Assembly (NCBI GenBank): GCA_024919195.1
Contig: CP103436.1
Location: 744,001-808,000 of the forward strand
Length of the DNA: 64,000 nucleotides
Origin: Methylophilaceae bacterium LSUCC0717
GTDB lineage: Bacteria; Pseudomonadota; Gammaproteobacteria; Burkholderiales; Methylophilaceae
Direction of reading: 5' to 3'
Shown: positions 28,246 to 37,568 of the stretch, one piece after another
Layout of the letters: each line of letters begins with the position of its first letter
Numbering within the stretch: position 1 is the first letter of the stretch
The notes under the pieces: model-generated
What the model saw: only the letters and a program-made list of their open reading frames with translations
Told to the model about the DNA's origin: nothing
Databases searched by the model: none
Position numbers and translations under genes: made by a program

Positions 28246-28338
28246 TTAAAAAAAGTTTTTCAAGAGATATACAAATACAAAAGTAAGTATAACGCCTGCG
28301 ACAATGGTTCCGAGAATTGAATCTAATGGATTTTTCAT
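28246..28338 (-). CDS. 30-residue single-helix membrane peptide
   Basis: Short ORF beginning MKNPLDSILGTIVAG and ending LLKNFF: a short polar start, one hydrophobic helix (about residues 8-26) and a lysine near the C-terminus. A perfect GGAGG lies 9 nt before the ATG, much better than most sites in this window. It is 29 nt upstream of the PuuD-like gene on the same strand, so probably its operon partner, possibly a small accessory subunit. I do not recognise a family. Coding status is inferred from the ribosome binding site and hydrophobicity. Confidence 0.6.
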   Translation of the reverse strand: MKNPLDSILGTIVAGVILTFVFVYLLKNFF

Positions 28339-28347
28339 AAAAATTTT

Positions 28348-28352
28348 CCTCC
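28348..28352 (-). promoter_or_regulatory. Shine-Dalgarno site of the small membrane ORF
   Basis: GGAGG on the minus strand, 9 nt before the ATG of the 30-residue ORF; this decides the start and supports translation. Confidence 0.65.
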
Positions 28353-28418
28353 AAATTTTAAGAATAGACTATATTATTTACCAACATTGTCAAGATTGAA
28401 AAGATTTCATTACTAACT

Positions 28419-29285
28419 GTGAAAAAATTACCTTCAAAATATAAAAGTTTTCGATGGATGTTATTAGCGACATTTTCATTCAGCGTAATGGGTTTATGCG
28501 TGAAATTAAACTCCTCTTCATTTAATGAATATGAATTAGTTTTTTATCGTTCGTTTGTGAGTCTAATAATCATTATTGTGTTGATGAAAAAAAATAACAT
28601 TACAATTAAAACGAAATACGCATGGTTTCATTTCTTAAGATCGTTTATTGGATTCATTAGCCTTTTGTTATTTTTTTACGCCATCACAAAACTCCCTCTT
28701 AGCACATCTATGACACTTAATTACACATCCCCAATTTTTTTAGGACTTTTGATTCCATTTTTAATGAAACAAAAATTTAACAGCTCTAAGCTATTTCTCT
28801 TATTAATTGGTTTTTTAGGAATTGTGTTTATTCTCAAACCTGTTCTCAATCACAACTGGTTCGCAGGTTTAATGGGTGTTCTATCAGGGTTTGGTGCAGC
28901 AATTGCTTATATTATGGTGGCCAAATTAGGTCAACTAAAAGAGCCAGATTTAAGAACAGTTTATTTTTTCACCCTGGTATCATCGATCTTATCTTTCGGT
29001 TTGATGTTAAAAGAGGATATCAGTCCGATCTCTTTTGACATCAATTTAATTTATCTATTGCTCTTAGGGGTTAGTGCGACTATTGCCCAATTAGCTATTA
29101 CAAGGGCCTATCGGGAAGGAAAAACATTAAACAATGCCGCTTACTCTTATATGACGGTAATCTTTTCAGTGGGATGGGGAGTATGGATATTTCAGGAAAA
29201 TCTCGATTGGCTTACTTTAATGGGAATCTTGCTGATTTTTTTAGCTGGAATATTTATCAACAAAACTAAGTTAAGGCTCAAGTAA
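28419..29285 (+). CDS. EamA-family (DMT superfamily) transporter
   Basis: Ten predicted membrane helices in two EamA repeats over 288 residues, typical of drug/metabolite transporters. The first repeat includes LATFSFSVMGLCVKL and NEYELVFYRSFVSL; the second begins NWFAGLMGVLSGFGAAIAYI and contains ITRAYREGKTLNNAAYSYM. Substrate unknown. The start is GTG without an obvious Shine-Dalgarno site; the next ATG, 13 codons in, would cut into the first helix. It is divergent from the PuuD-like pair and its end overlaps the response regulator gene by 15 nt, convergently. Confidence 0.85.
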   Translation: MKKLPSKYKSFRWMLLATFSFSVMGLCVKLNSSSFNEYELVFYRSFVSLIIIIVLMKKNNITIKTKYAWFHFLRSFIGFISLLLFFYAITKLPLSTSMTLNYTSPIFLGLLIPFLMKQKFNSSKLFLLLIGFLGIVFILKPVLNHNWFAGLMGVLSGFGAAIAYIMVAKLGQLKEPDLRTVYFFTLVSSILSFGLMLKEDISPISFDINLIYLLLLGVSATIAQLAITRAYREGKTLNNAAYSYMTVIFSVGWGVWIFQENLDWLTLMGILLIFLAGIFINKTKLRLK

Positions 29286-29909
29286 TCCACACCGAATTGC
29301 AATAAGAGCTATTTCTGCTGAGTTATTCGCATTTAATTTTTGTTTGATGTTGTAGAGATGAGTTCCGACAGTACGCGGACTTAAACACATAGTATCCGCA
29401 ATCTCGTTAGTGCTCTTTCCTTTAGCCAGTGATATGAACACTTCAAACTCACGGTCCGATAACACTTCAGTAGGATCATTTTCTCCAGATAATTGGGTAA
29501 TCGCTAATTGTTGAGCAACGGAAGATTCGATGTATTTTTTCCCGCTTCCTACAGTTCTGATTGCATTAATCAACTCTTCTGCAGCACTCCTTTTTGTCAA
29601 ATAACCGATTGCGCCTGCACTTAAAACTCTCTTTGGATGGACGGAATCTTCATGAGCTGATAGCACCAGTATTTTTGCATTTTTGTCTTTTGCAATTATT
29701 CTCTCAATTGCTTCAAGGCCACCAATGCCTGGCATAGTAATGTCCATCACTATTACATCTGGTTTAATTTCTTGGAACTTAATGATGCCATCTTCACCTG
29801 TTTCGGCTTCGGCAATTACCTGCATATCTTTTTCACTATCGATAAGCATTTTAAAACCCATCCTAACTACAGAGTGATCATCGACTAAAAGCACATTTAA
29901 ATTTGACAT
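29271..29909 (-). CDS. NarL/FixJ-family response regulator
   Basis: 212 residues: receiver domain at 1-120 with acidic pair D10/D11, phosphoacceptor D56 in VIVMDITMPG and the conserved Ser/Lys positions (VLSAHED, LTKRS); a LuxR-type helix-turn-helix at about 145-205 (LSDREFEVFISLAKGKSTNEIA ... LSPRTVGTHL). It starts 7 nt after its sensor kinase gene, so they form one two-component system. It lies next to the divergent acs, suggesting control of acetate or C2 metabolism, but only by position. Confidence 0.93.
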   Translation of the reverse strand: MSNLNVLLVDDHSVVRMGFKMLIDSEKDMQVIAEAETGEDGIIKFQEIKPDVIVMDITMPGIGGLEAIERIIAKDKNAKILVLSAHEDSVHPKRVLSAGAIGYLTKRSAAEELINAIRTVGSGKKYIESSVAQQLAITQLSGENDPTEVLSDREFEVFISLAKGKSTNEIADTMCLSPRTVGTHLYNIKQKLNANNSAEIALIAIRCGLLEP

Positions 29910-29916
29910 AGAATTC

Positions 29917-31620
29917 CTATTTCTTTTTTATTGGAATTAATCCAGTGATTATGGTTCCTTTTTCGTTCGATTGTAACTCAAATTTTCCATTTAAGCCTTG
30001 AATTCTTTCTCTCATGCCAACAATTCCAAATTGCTTTGAAGATTTCAAAATTTTTGTATCAAACCCCTTACCATTATCTCTAAAAGAAATCTTTAAATAC
30101 CTTTTGTCAGCTATTAGATCAATATGAACTTCAGAAGCATCTGCATGTTTTAAGCAATTATTCATGCCCTCTTGAATGATTCTATAAATATTGATACTGA
30201 TCTCCTCAGATAAATTCTCAACTTTATTGTGTTTGAAAGTTATTTTCATTGAAGGGTATTGCTTTTGCCAAACTCCAACTAAATCATTGATTGTTTCAAC
30301 CAATCCAAGATTGTCTAATGAGCCAGGTCTTAATTTACGAATGATATTATGCATGCCATCATATATTTGATTAGCAGCTGATGTTACAGACTCGGCACTT
30401 GTTGCTATCAAATCATTTCCTTTGGCTTGATTTTTAATATTTTGCGTGAAAATTTTTATGGCAGAAACATACTGACCGAGTTCGTCATGAAGTTCTCGGG
30501 CCAGACTTCTTCTTTCGTCCTCAATTTTTTCCTGAATAATCCCAGTCAATTTTCTGTTCTGGTCTAAAGCTTTCTTTGATCTTTCTGCTTTTAATTTTTC
30601 AGATATGTCTCTCATGCTAACAATATCACCAATTACTTCTTTTCTATCGGGATCATACAATGGAGAAATTGAAATAGAGACGTCTATAATTTTCTTAGAT
30701 TTGGTAACACGTCTTGTATCGAGATTTTGAATCTTTTTATTCTTGTGTGTATAGGATAAATTAGACTTAAGTTCGCCCAATTTATTTTTTGGAACAATCA
30801 ATTTTACTGACTTACCCACTACTTCTTTTTTTTTGTAACCAAACATGTTCTCAGCAGAATGATTCCAAAAATTAATTTTTTGATCTGCATCCAAGATCAT
30901 TATGGCATCGGCTGTTTGTTGAGATATCAGCGCTAATTTTTTATTTTCATTTAAAAATTTTTCCAAAGACTGGCCCATCTTGTTGAAGTTTGTGGCGATT
31001 TTTTGAAAATCTGGAACATCAAATTTTGGCAACCTTGTTTTTAAATTGCCTTGGCCAAAATCTTCTATCCCCTTTAACAATGGATTGATTGAGGATAGCC
31101 ATCTTCCCAACAACATGTAAATAAATATGTTCATTAATAAAAACACAATCAATGAAATATACATAAAACTTCTTGTGTGATACCAAGCCTCCCTAATTGC
31201 ACCTTCAGGGGCTGATTCCACAATCAACCTTCCGTATCTAATAATTTTTGCATTTAATTCTTGTGGTGGAGTCATGTAATTTTTAAACCATAAAGGAGGA
31301 GTAATTTCTTGACGGTAGGTCGACTCAGGTGATTGATACAATAAATGGTTATTTAAATCATAGAGCGAGATGATGTTGCTGCGAACATGCCCCAATTCAA
31401 CAAGGAATGGTTGAATCACCTGATGCGTATATCCCCACTCTGGATTTTGTACTGAACTAGTGATAAATGTATCTAATAATTGCAAAGTCACTCTATGAGA
31501 TGATTCCACGCCCTCCTCAATCGCTTTTTTTGAGGATTTCATGAGCGTAATGGATAATCCAATTAAAAAAAGGATCATTATTAATGCAATTAATAGATTT
31601 AATCTTACTCTTAAGCTCAT
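29917..31620 (-). CDS. NarX-type sensor histidine kinase with HAMP and PAS domains
   Basis: 567 residues. TM1 at about 7-27, a periplasmic sensor region of ~120 residues, TM2 at about 150-171, HAMP at 172-225, PAS at about 228-340 (ADAIMILDADQKINFWNHSAENMFGY), then a HisKA_3 dimerisation helix with H378 in RSLARELHDELGQY, and a HATPase_c domain from ~450 (RIIQEGMNNCLKHADA, DNGKGFD, GIVGMRERI). The signal is unknown; the periplasmic domain matches nothing I recognise. It is divergent from acs across 122 nt. Confidence 0.93.
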   Translation of the reverse strand: MSLRVRLNLLIALIMILFLIGLSITLMKSSKKAIEEGVESSHRVTLQLLDTFITSSVQNPEWGYTHQVIQPFLVELGHVRSNIISLYDLNNHLLYQSPESTYRQEITPPLWFKNYMTPPQELNAKIIRYGRLIVESAPEGAIREAWYHTRSFMYISLIVFLLMNIFIYMLLGRWLSSINPLLKGIEDFGQGNLKTRLPKFDVPDFQKIATNFNKMGQSLEKFLNENKKLALISQQTADAIMILDADQKINFWNHSAENMFGYKKKEVVGKSVKLIVPKNKLGELKSNLSYTHKNKKIQNLDTRRVTKSKKIIDVSISISPLYDPDRKEVIGDIVSMRDISEKLKAERSKKALDQNRKLTGIIQEKIEDERRSLARELHDELGQYVSAIKIFTQNIKNQAKGNDLIATSAESVTSAANQIYDGMHNIIRKLRPGSLDNLGLVETINDLVGVWQKQYPSMKITFKHNKVENLSEEISINIYRIIQEGMNNCLKHADASEVHIDLIADKRYLKISFRDNGKGFDTKILKSSKQFGIVGMRERIQGLNGKFELQSNEKGTIITGLIPIKKK

Positions 31621-31655
31621 AGAAATAAAATTTGGGAAATCAAAAAAACACTTGT

Positions 31656-31695
31656 ATTATAGTTCATAACAATGACTGTAATTTAATTTTATAAT
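31656..31695. promoter_or_regulatory. divergent promoter region between the sensor kinase and acs
   Basis: Two perfect TATAAT boxes back to back: minus strand at 31656-31661 for the kinase, plus strand at 31690-31695 for acs. Neither has a strong -35, which would fit activator-dependent promoters. acs also has GGGAGG shortly before its ATG. Confidence 0.5.
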
Positions 31696-31742
31696 TCACA
31701 TCAACACACTTAATCTAACGAAATTCAAAAAGGGAGGTTTGA

Positions 31743-33716
31743 ATGGCGATTGAATCAGTGATGCATGAAAATAGGGTCTTTAACCCGCCTAAAACATTAA
31801 GTGAAAATGCATATGTTAAAAATCTAGAAGAATATCAACAACTTTGCGATGCGGCAGAAGCTGACTATGAGGGTTATTGGGGTAATCTGGCAAAAAATTT
31901 AATTGAATGGAAAAAGCCATTTACCAAAATTCTTAATGAAGATGACGCACCATTTTATAAATGGTTTGATGATGGTGAATTGAACGTTTCTTATAATTGT
32001 ATCGATCGACACCTTCCACACAAAAAAGACAAAGTAGCAATTATCTTTGAATCAGATGATGGTCAAACAACTGAAGTTACTTACCAAGAGCTATATGAAA
32101 AAGTTTGTCAGTTCGCGAACGGCTTAAAAACGCTTAACTTAAATTTAGGCGACCGTGTCATTATTTACCTCCCCATGGGTATTGAAGCTGTTGTGGCTAT
32201 GCAGGCTTGTGCACGAATTGGTTTAACACACTCTGTTGTTTTTGGTGGATTCTCTGCAAAAAGTATTCAAGAGAGAGTTATAGATGCTGGAGCAAAACTT
32301 ATCATCACAGCCGACTATCAAAATAGAGGGGGTAAAGAGCTCCCACTAAAAACCGCTGTTGATGATGCCATTCTTCTAGGTGGTTGTGATTCGGTTGAAA
32401 AAGTTATTGTTTTAAATCGAACCGGTAAAGAAGCAGCTCTAAAAGAAAATGAAATTGATTGGCATGCATTATGTAAGAATCAAAAAGAAGAATGTGAGCC
32501 AGTGTGGGTAAATGCAGAACATCCGCTCTTTCTTTTGTACACCTCAGGATCAACAGGAAAGCCAAAAGGAGTTCAACATTCATCAGGGGGATATCTGCTT
32601 CATGCGATCAACACCACCAAATGGACGTTTGATTTAAAAGATGACGATATCTTTTGGTGTACCGCGGACGTGGGTTGGATTACCGGTCATACTTATGTGG
32701 CGTATGGTCCACTAGCACTGGGTGGAACACAAATTATCTTTGAAGGAGTGCCTACCTTCCCCAATGCAGGTCGTTTTTGGGAGATCGTACAAAAGTACAA
32801 AGCAACTATATTTTATACAGCGCCAACTGCCATAAGAGCATTGATAAAAGCCTCTGAAAGTGATGAGGCTGTTCATCCAAAATCATTTGACCTAAGTTCA
32901 TTAAGGATTTTGGGGACAGTTGGGGAGCCAATTAACCCTGAAGCCTGGATGTGGTACTACGAAAATGTAGGCAATTCAAAATGTCCAATTGCTGATACCT
33001 TTTGGCAAACTGAAACTGGCGGGCATGTCATCACACCCCTTCCTGGCAGCACTCCCCTAGTTCCAGGCTCTTGTACACTCCCTTTTCCAGGAATTGCAAT
33101 TGATGTAGTGGATGAGATTGGACAAAACCTAGAATGGGGGCAAGGTGGGCTGCTAGTAATAAAAAAACCATGGCCATCTATGATCCGAACAATATGGGGT
33201 GATCCAGAACGATTTAAAAATAGTTACTTCCCCAGTGAATTAGGTGGAAAATTATATTTGGCCGGTGATGGTGCGGTAAGAGATGCTGAATCAGGCTACT
33301 TTACTATCATGGGTAGAATTGATGATGTGCTAAATGTCTCAGGTCATAGACTAGGAACAATGGAAATTGAATCTGCATTAGTTGCCAATGACCTGGTCGC
33401 TGAAGCAGCTGTTGTTGGAAGACCCCATGACGTCAAAGGGGAATCCATCATCGCCTTTGTCGTTTTAAAATCCGATCGACCTAATGCCGAGAAAGCGACA
33501 GAAATAGTCAATGAATTACGCGCATGGGTAGGGAATGAAATCGGGCCTATTGCTAAACCTGATGAAATTAGATTCGGTGATAATTTACCTAAAACGAGAT
33601 CTGGAAAAATCATGAGAAGGCTACTTCGATCAATTGCTAAAGACGAAGAAATCACCGCAGATATTTCTACTCTGGAAAATCCTGCAATCCTGGATCAACT
33701 TAAGCAAAAAGTTTAA
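31743..33716 (+). CDS. acs: acetyl-CoA synthetase (AMP-forming)
   Basis: Activates acetate to acetyl-CoA via acetyl-AMP. 657 residues, ANL superfamily. Signature [11 protein letters not shown] at 266-276; [11 protein letters not shown] near 420; [20 protein letters not shown] near 530; and the A10 motif [12 protein letters not shown] with catalytic, acetylation-regulated K622. A strong GGGAGG precedes the ATG. Divergent from a two-component system; yhdP and tldD follow closely. No Pat acetyltransferase is nearby. Confidence 0.97.
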   Translation: MAIESVMHENRVFNPPKTLSENAYVKNLEEYQQLCDAAEADYEGYWGNLAKNLIEWKKPFTKILNEDDAPFYKWFDDGELNVSYNCIDRHLPHKKDKVAIIFESDDGQTTEVTYQELYEKVCQFANGLKTLNLNLGDRVIIYLPMGIEAVVAMQACARIGLTHSVVFGGFSAKSIQERVIDAGAKLIITADYQNRGGKELPLKTAVDDAILLGGCDSVEKVIVLNRTGKEAALKENEIDWHALCKNQKEECEPVWVNAEHPLFLLYTSGSTGKPKGVQHSSGGYLLHAINTTKWTFDLKDDDIFWCTADVGWITGHTYVAYGPLALGGTQIIFEGVPTFPNAGRFWEIVQKYKATIFYTAPTAIRALIKASESDEAVHPKSFDLSSLRILGTVGEPINPEAWMWYYENVGNSKCPIADTFWQTETGGHVITPLPGSTPLVPGSCTLPFPGIAIDVVDEIGQNLEWGQGGLLVIKKPWPSMIRTIWGDPERFKNSYFPSELGGKLYLAGDGAVRDAESGYFTIMGRIDDVLNVSGHRLGTMEIESALVANDLVAEAAVVGRPHDVKGESIIAFVVLKSDRPNAEKATEIVNELRAWVGNEIGPIAKPDEIRFGDNLPKTRSGKIMRRLLRSIAKDEEITADISTLENPAILDQLKQKV

Positions 33717-33725
33717 AATGTTTTA

Positions 33726-36700
33726 ATGCTAAAAACAATTAATGCCGTTTTAAAATCCAAAAAGATAAAATATTTTTATTACGGCATTTTTTCACTGGTA
33801 TCAATTCTCATTTTATCTGCATTCATTGCCTACCATTTTTTCCTCATTCCTAATGTAGAGAACTACAAACAAAATATTGAAAGCTTTATCGCCAAAGAAA
33901 CAGGTGGTGAGGTTTCGATTGATAAGCTTAACATTGTATGGAATGTCACTAACCCCCGTTTTCAGTTGCGAAATTTTTCTATTACTGACCGAGATAACAA
34001 TAAAACCATTAATTTAAATGCTATCGACTTTGAAATATCATGGCTTAGCATACTCAAATTTGAACCCATCTTAAATCAAATTATTATTGGTGATCTTGAT
34101 ATCTTAGTTGAACGGACTGTTAATAATAAATTAAAAATTGCAGGAATTGAGATCATCGAATCTACTGAATCATCTCTTTCTGATTGGCTACTTAACCAAC
34201 ATGAAGTCAGGATAATCAATGGAAAAATAATTTGGAGGGATGAATATAGAGCAGCAAAAGATTTAACAATTAGCGGTATAAATCTGACCTACACAAGTCC
34301 TACATATCTCACCTACCTGGATCGCCATAAATTTAATTTAAATGCATTAATGTCAGAGGGAACAAAAGAAAGAGTCTATGTAAATGGATTCTTTGATTTG
34401 GATTCTATTGATCACTTTGATCATGTTAAAACAAAGATGAAGGTGAATATTTCGCAAGCATTTCTGCCGGCATTTAAACCCTGGATTGACTACCCCTTCG
34501 ATGTCAAACAAGGCTATGGTGACCTAAAACTAAACCTTGTATTTGATAAGAATAAAATTCAAGAAGTTAAAACGTCTTTCAGTATAGAGAATTACATTGG
34601 TAACTTTAATGATAATCAAGATAAGTACATTAATATTTCTGAATTATCTGGTAGTGCAATTTTTGACAACAGTAATAATGTAAAAAAAATAGCCTCCACA
34701 AATTTAAACTTTAAAACAAATAATATTGATATCCAAAACAGTGCATTTGAAATCCTAGTCAAAGAAAATGTAGCGCAATCTTTTAAATTAAAATTAAATC
34801 AGTTGAATATTGATGCAGCTGAATCAATTATTAATCAGACTCCATTTTTTGAAGAGTTAAAATCTTATCTTGACGACTATAGCCCCACAGGTGATATTAA
34901 AAATCTACAGTTATCATGGAAAAAAAATAAAGAACTTATAGCGGCTGGATCTCTAATAAATTTTGGTATTAATTCACATAATGAATTTCCTGGATTTAAA
35001 AATCTTACAGCTAGCTTTGATATTAAAAATAATAAAGGTTTTCTTGATATTGCTAGTAAAAATATCTCTTTTAATCAAGAGGATAAACTTAGAACAAATT
35101 TAACCTTCAATAATTTTAATGGTGTAATCAAGATTGATGGAGAAAATTATAAATTTACAAATGTGTTACTTAATAACAATGATCTGAATTTATTAACATC
35201 TGGAACAGTCAATCTTAAAAATTTAAAACAACCGGATCTAGATCTAGCTATCACTTTATCTGTTCCAGACATCTCTAAAATAAAAAAATACTACCCAAAA
35301 AATACCGACCCAGATCTACTAAATTGGCTCGATACATCTTTGCTTGCAGGTAGCATTGAAAATACAAAGATCGCCATCAAAGGTAAGCTTGATAAACTCT
35401 TCGACAAAAATACAAATTCAAATATTAAAATCACCGGCAATTACAATAATGCAAACATCGAGTACGCGACAGGTTATCCAGAGATTGAAAAGGCAAACAT
35501 ATTATTCAATCTTGATTCTAATATCCTCAAATTATTAGCAAATGATGGAACAGTGGCTGATCAGAATATTTCGTCATTAGAGGTCATATCTGATCTGTCT
35601 GAAGCAGATCTAATGATAAATACCCACTGGATTACCAGCGGGGGCACTAATAGTTTAATTCAGGCCATTAATAACTCGCCTCTATACGAAGATACTCAAG
35701 AATTCACAAATCAGCTGATTACGAATGGAAATGCAATACTTAACCTTAAAATTAATTTCCCAATCACGAATCCAGATGAAATTAACTTTGATGCAAAGTA
35801 TGAACTAAATAATGTAGTCATACAAAATCCAAGAATAGGTCTTCCGCAAATAAACAATCTAAATGGAATTCTCAATATTAAACCAAACTTCTATGAGCTT
35901 AAAAATGCATCAGGATCGGTTTTTGAAATGCCGATAAGTATAGATGTTTTGAATGAGGATGATGTAACTAAAATTAATGCTAAAGGAAAAATTGATGAAA
36001 CATTCTTTATTAATAATTTAGGATCAGGTTGGGCTAATAAGGTCCAAGGGTCAGCAGAGTGGATTTTAAAATCTAATATTACTGAACAATCAAATTCCTT
36101 GTCTTTAGAAACTGATTTAAAAGGAATTGAAATTAATGGGCCCCACCCATTAAATAAAAAACAGGATGAGGTAAAAATCTTATCTATTGTTAAAAAACCA
36201 TCAAAGAATAACTTAACAAACTATGTTATTAGGCTAGACAATGACGTCAACGGCAAAATTTACATGAACAAAAATGGTTGGTCCGGTCAGATTAATGTCC
36301 TGTCCAATGAAGAGTTCCAAGACAGGAACGGAATATCAATTTTTGCAAACTTCAAAGATGTTGACCTTGATGATTTCTCATCACTATTTAATTTGAAATC
36401 AGATAATAAGCAAGAAACATTTAGGATTGGTAAATCAAAACTAAATTTTGAAAAATTAGTTGTAAATGGTTTCAACCTTCATCGATTGGAGACCGTTGTT
36501 TTTCCATCCAATAATAATCTTAAAGTTTCCTTATATTCAAATGAAATTAAAGGTAATGCATTATGGGATAACAACGAAAGAAAGCTAACAGGGAGATTTA
36601 ATAAATTTATCATTTCAAAAGATAAACAAATAGGTAAATTAAATGACGAAGATAATTTACCAACCACAGCACAGCCAGTATCCATTGATTTGATGATCGA

Positions 36701-37568
36701 TGAAGTTATCCTTAATGATAAAAGTATGGGCAAATTTAATATCCAGGCATCAAATATAAATAATCAAATTTGGAAAATAGGAAATTTCACTATCACCAAC
36801 CCTCATCATGAATTTAAAGCAGACGGGGAATGGCAGGCAAAAGAAACTGGCACACAAACCAAAATGGATTTCAAATGGAAGGTGGATGACCTGGAAAAAA
36901 CTTTAGAACAACTTGGTTATCCTAATTTGGTTAAAAAAGGAAATGCCAGATTTAATGGATTTGCAAATTGGGAAGGAAGTCCATTTGATTTTTCCTCTGA
37001 CCTTATTAATGGAAATTTTTCTATGGATATCCAAAAAGGAGAAATCCTCGAGGCCGAACCAGGCATTGGGAGATTATTTGGATTACTGACATTGCAAAAT
37101 TTACCGAAAAGATTAAGTCTGGACTTTAGTGACTTATTTTCTAAGGGCTTTATATTTGACTCAATTAATGCAGGGGTCCGAATCAATTCTGGAGTAATGA
37201 GTTCAAACAATTTTAAAATGATTGGTCCTGCTGCAGAGGTCTTAATGGATGGTGAAGTTGATATTATCGAAGAAACCCAAAATTTGCATGTCACAGTTAA
37301 ACCCTTTGTGAGTGATTCATTATCCCTTGCTGCACTGGCCGGAGGCCCTCTTGCCGGCGCTGCTGCCTTTATTGCTCAAAAAATACTTAAAGATCCTCTA
37401 AACAAAGTATTGACTGATGAATATCAAATCATAGGAACGTGGGATGACCCAATTGAAGTAGACAAACCAAAATCAGAAGAATTATCTGAACTGGTGGATG
37501 AAGAGGTCATCCAACCATCAGAAAGTATTCTGGAAAAACTAAATATATTTAAAAATAAAGATGAATAA
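33726..37568 (+). CDS. yhdP: YhdP-family AsmA-like protein
   Basis: Very large (1280 residues) inner-membrane-anchored periplasmic protein of the AsmA-like group. Membrane helix at about 15-37, then the conserved start FLIPNVENYKQNIESFIAKETGGEVSI, a long beta-rich groove of repeated strands, and a C-terminal AsmA-type region (PGIGRLFGLLTLQNLPKRLSLDF near 1115; GGPLAGAAAFIAQKIL near 1205). E. coli YhdP carries phospholipid to the outer membrane together with TamB and YdbH. 9 nt after acs and overlapping tldD by 8 nt; yhdP-tldD adjacency is common. Confidence 0.9.
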   Translation: MLKTINAVLKSKKIKYFYYGIFSLVSILILSAFIAYHFFLIPNVENYKQNIESFIAKETGGEVSIDKLNIVWNVTNPRFQLRNFSITDRDNNKTINLNAIDFEISWLSILKFEPILNQIIIGDLDILVERTVNNKLKIAGIEIIESTESSLSDWLLNQHEVRIINGKIIWRDEYRAAKDLTISGINLTYTSPTYLTYLDRHKFNLNALMSEGTKERVYVNGFFDLDSIDHFDHVKTKMKVNISQAFLPAFKPWIDYPFDVKQGYGDLKLNLVFDKNKIQEVKTSFSIENYIGNFNDNQDKYINISELSGSAIFDNSNNVKKIASTNLNFKTNNIDIQNSAFEILVKENVAQSFKLKLNQLNIDAAESIINQTPFFEELKSYLDDYSPTGDIKNLQLSWKKNKELIAAGSLINFGINSHNEFPGFKNLTASFDIKNNKGFLDIASKNISFNQEDKLRTNLTFNNFNGVIKIDGENYKFTNVLLNNNDLNLLTSGTVNLKNLKQPDLDLAITLSVPDISKIKKYYPKNTDPDLLNWLDTSLLAGSIENTKIAIKGKLDKLFDKNTNSNIKITGNYNNANIEYATGYPEIEKANILFNLDSNILKLLANDGTVADQNISSLEVISDLSEADLMINTHWITSGGTNSLIQAINNSPLYEDTQEFTNQLITNGNAILNLKINFPITNPDEINFDAKYELNNVVIQNPRIGLPQINNLNGILNIKPNFYELKNASGSVFEMPISIDVLNEDDVTKINAKGKIDETFFINNLGSGWANKVQGSAEWILKSNITEQSNSLSLETDLKGIEINGPHPLNKKQDEVKILSIVKKPSKNNLTNYVIRLDNDVNGKIYMNKNGWSGQINVLSNEEFQDRNGISIFANFKDVDLDDFSSLFNLKSDNKQETFRIGKSKLNFEKLVVNGFNLHRLETVVFPSNNNLKVSLYSNEIKGNALWDNNERKLTGRFNKFIISKDKQIGKLNDEDNLPTTAQPVSIDLMIDEVILNDKSMGKFNIQASNINNQIWKIGNFTITNPHHEFKADGEWQAKETGTQTKMDFKWKVDDLEKTLEQLGYPNLVKKGNARFNGFANWEGSPFDFSSDLINGNFSMDIQKGEILEAEPGIGRLFGLLTLQNLPKRLSLDFSDLFSKGFIFDSINAGVRINSGVMSSNNFKMIGPAAEVLMDGEVDIIEETQNLHVTVKPFVSDSLSLAALAGGPLAGAAAFIAQKILKDPLNKVLTDEYQIIGTWDDPIEVDKPKSEELSELVDEEVIQPSESILEKLNIFKNKDE

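Noticed and set aside
28217-28418. tRNA or small RNA in the longest gap
   Set aside because: No cloverleaf or T-loop signature; the gap is explained by the 30-residue ORF and promoters.
31621-31742. Riboswitch upstream of acs
   Set aside because: No structured element or T-tract hairpin visible; only promoter boxes and a ribosome site.
36917-37294. 125-codon minus-strand ORF inside yhdP
   Set aside because: Opposite a conserved C-terminal part of YhdP; composition is that of a complementary frame.
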